Below, in pieces: positions 57,861 to 64,000 of a DNA stretch of 64,000 bases. The notes below the pieces were generated by a model that did not search any database, had not been told where the DNA came from, and saw nothing but the letters and a program-made list of their open reading frames with translations. This stretch comes from Liolophura sinensis (taxonomy: Eukaryota; Mollusca; Polyplacophora; Chitonida; Chitonidae), in NCBI RefSeq assembly GCF_032854445.1, contig NC_088301.1, forward strand, positions 26,766,402-26,830,401, read 5' to 3'. Positions within the stretch are counted from its first letter, which is position 1, and each line of letters starts with the position of its first letter. The translations under genes and the position numbers were made by a program.

Positions 57861-59029
57861 AAACTCTTCTCATATTATCATTCAATTCGTGGTCCAGATG
57901 AAAGTGGTACTGTACTGTTATCGTAAGACAATGTGTCTGAATTTCAACTTCCAGTACCAAAAACTGAACATGGTAAAAAGTTTCTAAATTTTGACAGAAG
58001 TCGGAAACGGCCTATTGGAATCGGTCCCAACTTTCTCTAGCACTGACGCATCTTGTTGTCATTTTCACTCTGTAACATGAACTGATTTTTTTTCATACTG
58101 CAGTATTTTTTGATTTCTACATCTATTACGGCACGTTTCATGGAATCTACTGAGTCTATCCTTGTACTACGATTTTGTATCGTGATACCTCATTTAATAT
58201 GCATGTAAATATACGTATAGATGGATGAGAAGACGGTTAAGAATTAAACGAACGTGAACAAATGTCCCATGCTATACATATCATCAGAAAAAATGCACTC
58301 GTTCTTACATAGCTAAAATACATGTAACCGCCAATTAAGCTCAGAGATAGGTTTACTGATAATTGCAAGAAGTTTGGCTGATTTGGCGAAAGGCCCGTGT
58401 CTTTTAGTTGTGTTGCTTATCATGATTGATTAAATCATAGCCTGCACGCTGTATATTTACTCCACGTGTCCATCTCTGGTCTAATTTATCTTCTAGACAG
58501 ACCCGACTATAGATGCCAAATGTTTGTATGTGTGTATATATATATATAGATCTACCCTAAATTCTCAACAAATTCGATCACTGACAAAGTGAACGTTTGG
58601 CCAAATTTTTTTTAGATAAATGTTACCTGATCGGAACAGGTTATTTTGTAATTTCGGTGAAGCCTATGAACCTATGCATCTGTACAATACACTTAAGCCT
58701 ACAAAATCTTATGAATTATGTCTTTAAACCACACCTAATGTTATGCTTTTATACATGTCGAATGTGTTGATAGTGTAGGGTAAAGCGCAGGTGATTTTGT
58801 AATTGCGTGTCCAGAAACTGACAGAAACGTCTGGTTTGGTCTTCCTACAGATTTTGTTGCCTGGATACTATACATATAACTGGCCCCGGAAAACCTTCCC
58901 GTCTATAATAGAAAGTATTGTGTTTTCCAAATAACATACTTATACGAGTTAAAGATTAATATAATTTCTAATTGTATTAATTTGCGGCTTTTACTGACCG
59001 AGTTTTCTCGTTGAAAATGTCGTCAAATA

Positions 59030-59370
59030 AGTAAAATATTCTCTCACGGGTGAAACTGACCACCTGGCGTTGTGTATAAGTGAATGAGAAAGGCGTTAAA
59101 CCTTGCCAGTGAAATAAATAAGCCAAGCAAAGTCAACGTTAACTGTTGAACAGTGATGTGAAGTGATTCGAAATCAACTCTATAGGTCTGGTGCCTGTGG
59201 ATGTGTTTGCATGGTTATTTCTGTCTAGCCTGATATACCAGGCTACAAGATATGGGTAATATTCCTTAATATCCAGGGCGATTTTCTAAACCCTGGAACC
59301 TGGCCGCCGTATTACCAACGAAATATTTTTGAACACGGAAAATAACCTAGATCAAACAAATTAACATCTG
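59030..59370 (+). mobile_element. Two old SINE-tail remnants
   Basis: GTATAAGTGAATGAGAAAGG with GCGTTAAACC and GTGAAATAAATAAG at about 59075-59122, and CTGGCCGCCGTATTACC with GAAATATTTTTGAACACGG at about 59298-59342, follow the 3' end of family A with many changes. Both are low-quality matches. Confidence 0.4.
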
Positions 59371-59383
59371 TTGTACATGGTAT

Positions 59384-59535
59384 TAATTAATTGATTGATT
59401 GGTGTTTTACGCTGTACTCAAGAATATTTCACTTATACTACGGCGGCCAGCATTATGGTGAGAGGAAATCGGGCAGACCCCGGCGGAAACCCACGATCAT
59501 TCTGCAGGTTGCTAACTAACCTTCCCACGTAAGGC
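59384..59535 (-). mobile_element. SINE family A, 5'-truncated
   Basis: The minus-strand tail, CTTATACTACGGCGGCCAGC body and the CTTCCCACGTA end match the family. The tRNA-like head is missing. Confidence 0.85.
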
Positions 59536-59718
59536 CAACATAGTTTGAGTGGTTCATCGTCTTATGGTTTAAGGAATGAACCATGCATGCGGAAAGACAT
59601 TATCACGGCAAGTTTTATGAGCAGATTTAGTTGAAACGACTTTGACGGTATGGTAATCGACTACTAACCGTTGGTATACGAGGTCCATAAGGAAGGGATA
59701 TTCAAGACTTTCCCACGC

Positions 59719-60078
59719 TTAGTGCTCGTGGGGTCTTTCTGACAAAACGCGGTCGACGACACTTTGGGGTCGTTTGTACGGCCTTGTATTGAAGAAAAGA
59801 AAAGACCACTTTTCTTCCACGATTATGGATTGTCTGTACGTCACAGTTAAGTGAAGAAGATTTTCAGTAACCTCCCAAATTTTTTCTATTGCACTCCGGT
59901 TCCCTCTCATTATAAAACTGGCATAAGACATTTCTGAGTATGCATGGCAGTAAGCTACAATCAGATAAGCACTTATTAAAACACCTCTGAAAATTGTTGT
60001 TGCGCTCGTGTTGGATACTGTGCTCGGCACGACTCCGGAAATGTCAACTACAATCAAAGTAACAAGTTGAAACGCCAT
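59719..60078 (-). other. Open reading frame of 119 codons, uncertain gene or exon
   Basis: The minus strand is open from ATG at 60078 to TAA at 59719. The product has two hydrophobic stretches near its start (LVTLIVVDISGVV and GVLISAYLIVAYCHAY), then a mixed charged part with IEKIWEVTENLLHLTV and a basic C-terminal end. Codon use and hydropathy look more gene-like than other ORFs in this flank. I do not recognise the family. No promoter, splice partner or homologue is visible. It may be an exon of a minus-strand membrane protein gene, or chance. Confidence 0.25.
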
Positions 60079-60097
60079 TGGAATTTGTCTTCACCGC

Positions 60098-60247
60098 CGT
60101 GCAGGATACTTTGATTTATATTGTTTGTCTTTACAGTCGTGCTAGATACTTTGATTTATACTATTTGTCTTTACCGTCGTGCTGGATACTTTGATTTGTA
60201 GTATTTGTCTTTACAGTTGTGCTGGATACGTTGATTTATACTATTTG
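60098..60247 (+). repeat. Tandem repeat of about 40 bp
   Basis: Four copies of GTGCTGGATACTTTGATTTA followed by TACTATTTGTCTTTACAGTC lie just upstream (on the minus strand) of the ORF at 59719-60078. Confidence 0.9.
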
Positions 60248-60699
60248 GAGACTGGATATAGATTATCGGCGTCGTCTTGGCTGTACTCTTTATCAAGGAC
60301 TTTTCCCAACTTCATTGAAAATTGCTGACTATCTCTCTTTAGCAATGTAAAATGCAGATAACCGGATTTTTGCTTTGGTCTTTTGATTTGAATGGTGGTT
60401 TAATCTCACCAGAGTATGATCAATGGCGAGCGGTACCCATTCGGCAATTGGCGCATGCGCGTTAGCTTTGGCACCTCGACTGGATTGCCATCCAGCATTG
60501 GTTGATTGGAAAGCAGGTTAGGTTTTACCGTCCACATTACCTGATAATCAGTTCATACACAGGTTCGTTCCACATCCTATACTATCTCCTACAGATTTAC
60601 TGACGAGATTTTGCTTCGCCTCAAGGTTGTTTTAGTTAAGGTAAACACCACGTATTCCTACCGTGACCTTGTACAACAGGGGGAAGCAGTTATATGGAA

Positions 60700-60812
60700 G
60701 TTGTTTATTGATGGGGTTGCTCTTTAATACCATACTCGAGAATTTTGCTGTTACACGTTGGTGGTCGATGTTTTGTGTGGAGAAACGGTAGAACCAGGTG
60801 TACAGCACAGAC
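60700..60812 (-). mobile_element. Old SINE family A fragment
   Basis: On the minus strand the order CCACCAACGTGTAACAGCA, AATTCTCGAGTATGG and TAAAGAGCAACCCCATCAA resembles the 3' third of family A. The identity is weak. Confidence 0.4.
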
Positions 60813-61994
60813 CTTTGGCATGTGTGTATACAGGAGCATATAGCCAGCGATGTCCGCATTGTGGTGATAAGAGATGGCATTAATCGTGGCTCACTGACTG
60901 CAAATATTTACCTGCATGTCAAAGAGTAAGAAAAAGGAACAAAGGTAAAATAAATATTATAGTTTAACATATATTTTTATAGTCTTTTCACCGACGTTCT
61001 TCCATTTTTTTTCACCTTGAAGTAATATAGGTCGACATATGTTCACTTTACGCTGGTGCATTTCCCGTTTGTGACGTCATTATTGCCTAATTTACAAATG
61101 CAATGCAGGTGCGCATTTTTTGTGAATACTCGACACTTTTAATTTCCTTTGGGTCTCTGTCGGTAAGTGTGAAATCGATTGAATGAACGATTGTGAAGAA
61201 ACCGGGGCAGACATGTTGAGATTCCGTCCTGTATATAAATGTAGTTAGATACGTACTCTACCAAGCTTATGTTTAGTATGCTCTCTGACTGGACCCTGCG
61301 GGCTCCAGACTTAGCGGAAAGGACCATAGAATATAAAGTATATCGCCGGGATTTGCGCGCTCTGTTTCGACTGAGCCGGAACAGTTTTCTGGACAGCATA
61401 GATGCTATTGCTGATCTTAATGTAAGATACATTCGTCTGACTGCCTGTTAGATCTATTGGTGATTTCCGGAACCCGAATGAAGCCTGGACTTGTTGGCAA
61501 ATGGTTTCCATCACTCCCTGGAGAGCTGACCCAGGGAGAGCCTGTTTAGACGGACATCTATAGGTCTCACATACCAATGTGAGGGGGCTTCGGGGGACAG
61601 GATCTGAAGTTTCGCCAGGCCGTTCAGATCCAACCCCTCTAATCTGCCTTATACTGTTTTAATCTAGACTTAACGATGTTGAATGGGAAATGTCTCCCAT
61701 TGTTTATTTAAATAGACAAGTGAAGAAGGTCACGGGGTGGATCTTTGAAAGATGATGATAATTATTGATGTACTCACAGTCTGACTGACCCATAGACTCA
61801 TCTCTAAACACTGTTCTCCGCTTCCTTTTAAGACTGGATAGCCTATGACTGAGATTCTAATGCCAGACATCGGCTGGGACTGTTTCCGGTTTCGAACCAG
61901 AAGCCTTAAAGCCCAGCGCACATGCACGAACAGCATTTGTCACAAATGAACTGTCAGAGAAGAGAAGTGTGCACGAAAGTTGCATGTATTAAAC

Positions 61995-62190
61995 TAGGGG
62001 CAATCGTAGAAACATTCCATGTGAGGAGTACAGAATTGTGGCCAAAAGCATTAAAATTTATACAGTGGTTGAAACCTTTCTTTGCGAGGAGTACAGAATT
62101 GTACTTCCCTGTGAGGATTGTGGAAGAGTGGAAAAAAATATTGAAATTTGTACAATCGTTGAAACTTTCACTGTGGAGAGTATGGAAGTG
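61995..62190 (+). repeat. Degenerate internal repeat
   Basis: GAGGAGTACAGAATTGT occurs at about 62013 and 62087, and the GTTGAAAC(C)TTT block follows each at different spacing. Two forward frames are open across it. No known protein is recognised. Confidence 0.6.
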
Positions 62191-62600
62191 GTTGGTCATA
62201 AAGTTATTTTAGTCGTGCAACACAACATCCTACGTAATATTATCAAAGTCACACGCAGAGTAAGTATATAATCGTGTATCATGACATTTACCTTTGCAGA
62301 AACCACATTGGAATACTTTATATTCACATCGGCAAAAAGCATAATGGCCTTAATGTCCCGTATACACGCTATCATATTATCAAAACACAAATGACAACAG
62401 CCTCTACTCAGCAAAGAGAAAAGTGGGTGTATGTAACAACCACTGATTCTACAACACGTTGTCGTTCATTGAACCGAATCGATTAATTGCCTACACCTTT
62501 GCCGAATGACCAGGTTAAGTTGGGACATACTCTTGACAAGTTGGTGTTGGTGAGACCATGTTAAGGAGACGGTCATTGTGCATGGATTTCCTGAAAAACT

Positions 62601-62607
<7 letters not shown>

Positions 62608-62667
<60 letters not shown>
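62608..62667 (+). repeat. (CT)n microsatellite
   Basis: About 30 uninterrupted CT units. Confidence 0.98.
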
Positions 62668-62668
<1 letters not shown>

Positions 62669-64000
62669 GAGCCCCTCAAGGGAGTGATTTTGTACGTCGT
62701 TCCCATGCCCATCCGACAATTTGACCGGCGAGTTATTAGCATGTCGAGTCTCCTGGCTTAGCCGTTGGTACCTCGGTAGCTTTTGGTCGCGACACGCCGT
62801 ACATGTAAACTAAGCAGAGCATACTCGACGAAGTCGGCATTCGTGACGTCTTAATAAGTAGGCCTACCTTTTATCTTGTTAACGCCTACCGGACTTACTC
62901 ATTAACGAAGCGATCTATTATGAGAGGAGTCCTGTTATTATTCAGCCAAACCTCACACAAGTCCTTGAATCTTTCTCACCTTCGTATTTACCAGACAGTG
63001 CTTAGCTGAATAACCTTTCAGTCATTAAATTTATATATAGGCCTGCATTTCAAAGAGCAAAACCCCCTTTTTTGCCGTTTTTTATGCTTTATGCAAGGTT
63101 CACCGGATAGAGATCAATTATTTTTTGAAAATTACTACGCAAGATAGCGTTATAAACGATGCGCCAGTCGTGTGAGGCTTGATATCCACGCATGGAGACG
63201 GTCTACTTGCCGTTAAAGCTGGTGCCAGTCCATTACTCTTAAAGACACGAAGTCGATACCTCTGTGCCGCGGCTGATTAACTGTCCTCTTGTTGCCATGC
63301 TAAATTAACTACCACTTTTGCATCAGCAGCGGTTATACTTCTGATAAATTATGCTTCACCAGCTGCAATCATCTCCATTGACAAAACGAGTGCAAGGAAA
63401 CCCAGAATGGAAGGTGTTATTAAACAAAAGTCGCAACTGAATCAATCTTCATAGTAAAAGCTTCTTTCCTACCCGGGGCAGTTTTCATCTGACGAATTCG
63501 TCAAATATAGATGTTAGCCTGGCTTGGGTTTATCAAAATAATTTTTTTCCGATTCTGATAATTTATCATGGCTGGAGATATAGACTTTTCTTTTCTTCAG
63601 GAGCATTCATTCATTTTGTTCTGAAGCATTGCTTGTTGATGATAGTTTCTTTTCTTTTCCTGATTTGTTTTACAGATGGAGGATAATGTTGTCTTTCCCC
63701 CCAGGGAGCCTTAAGAAGATTTGTTTTATGGGACATAAGATGTTGCTCGTTCATGATCATTTAAATTGCCTTCAAAATCAATGAGAATAAATTTCAGTGA
63801 AGAAAAAACATTTTAACCCTTATTGAATTCCTATTTCTCGATTCAGATGACAACAATTTTGGCTATTTCCTAATTCAGATTGTAATGCCCAACTTCATGT
63901 CCGTTTTGCTGATGATCCTTTGTTGCGCAGTAATCGTTTGGTTAATTATTTTGTGTGATTAGGAAAAGTCACTAATTGTCCTTTCATTTATGAATCACCG

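Larger units (their letters stand above)
60813..64000. other. Flanking DNA with no supported gene
   Basis: Contains the degenerate repeat at 61995-62190 and the CT microsatellite. CRE-like TGACGTCA occurs at about 61073. Short ORFs at 61269-61577 are open on both strands and not recognised. Confidence 0.5.

Overview
The window is eukaryotic nuclear DNA from an animal, most likely a lophotrochozoan and probably a mollusc. The evidence is a split gene with canonical GT-AG introns, many copies of tRNA-derived SINEs that end in (AAAT)n or (ATTC)n, MITE-like inverted repeats and long AT-rich introns. The genus cannot be fixed from the sequence alone. The lineage call rests on the general look of the SINEs and is an inference.

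Only one protein-coding gene is well supported. It is the plus-strand 3' part of DNAI4 (WDR78), the axonemal dynein intermediate chain 4. Eighteen exons between 21,499 and 52,001 join in frame and encode 687 residues plus the stop. The first visible exon begins in the third base of a codon, so at least one coding exon lies upstream and I could not find it in bases 1-21,498. An acidic and serine-rich N-terminal half (exons 1-7) is followed by about seven WD40-type blades (exons 8-17) and a short C-terminal tail (exon 18). The gene is expected to act in motile cilia as part of the inner-arm dynein f/I1 complex.

Layout: 1-7.6 kb is non-coding with small tandem repeats, MITE-like palindromes and one SINE. 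7.6-9.8 kb holds a decayed Penelope-like retroelement (reverse transcriptase core and GIY-YIG endonuclease) enclosed by a 61-bp inverted repeat. 10.4-12.7 kb holds two minisatellites. 12.7-21.5 kb is mostly featureless. 21.5-52.0 kb is DNAI4, with introns full of SINEs. The largest intron (40,306-49,668) carries a 2-kb satellite with higher-order structure. 52-64 kb is intergenic or a 3' flank with decayed SINEs, a CT microsatellite and one uncertain minus-strand ORF.

Three SINE-like families are visible. Family A (about 265 bp, AAAT tail) and family B (about 350 bp, ATTC tail) share a similar 3' end, which suggests mobilisation by related LINE machinery. Family C has a B-box-like motif and an unrelated tail. 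One family C copy has LTR-like terminal direct repeats and a 12-bp target-site duplication. I found no convincing new enzyme system. The most unusual items are this composite element, the SINE-anchored duplication, the satellite whose minus-strand frames are all open, and the tandem array that ends exactly at a splice acceptor.
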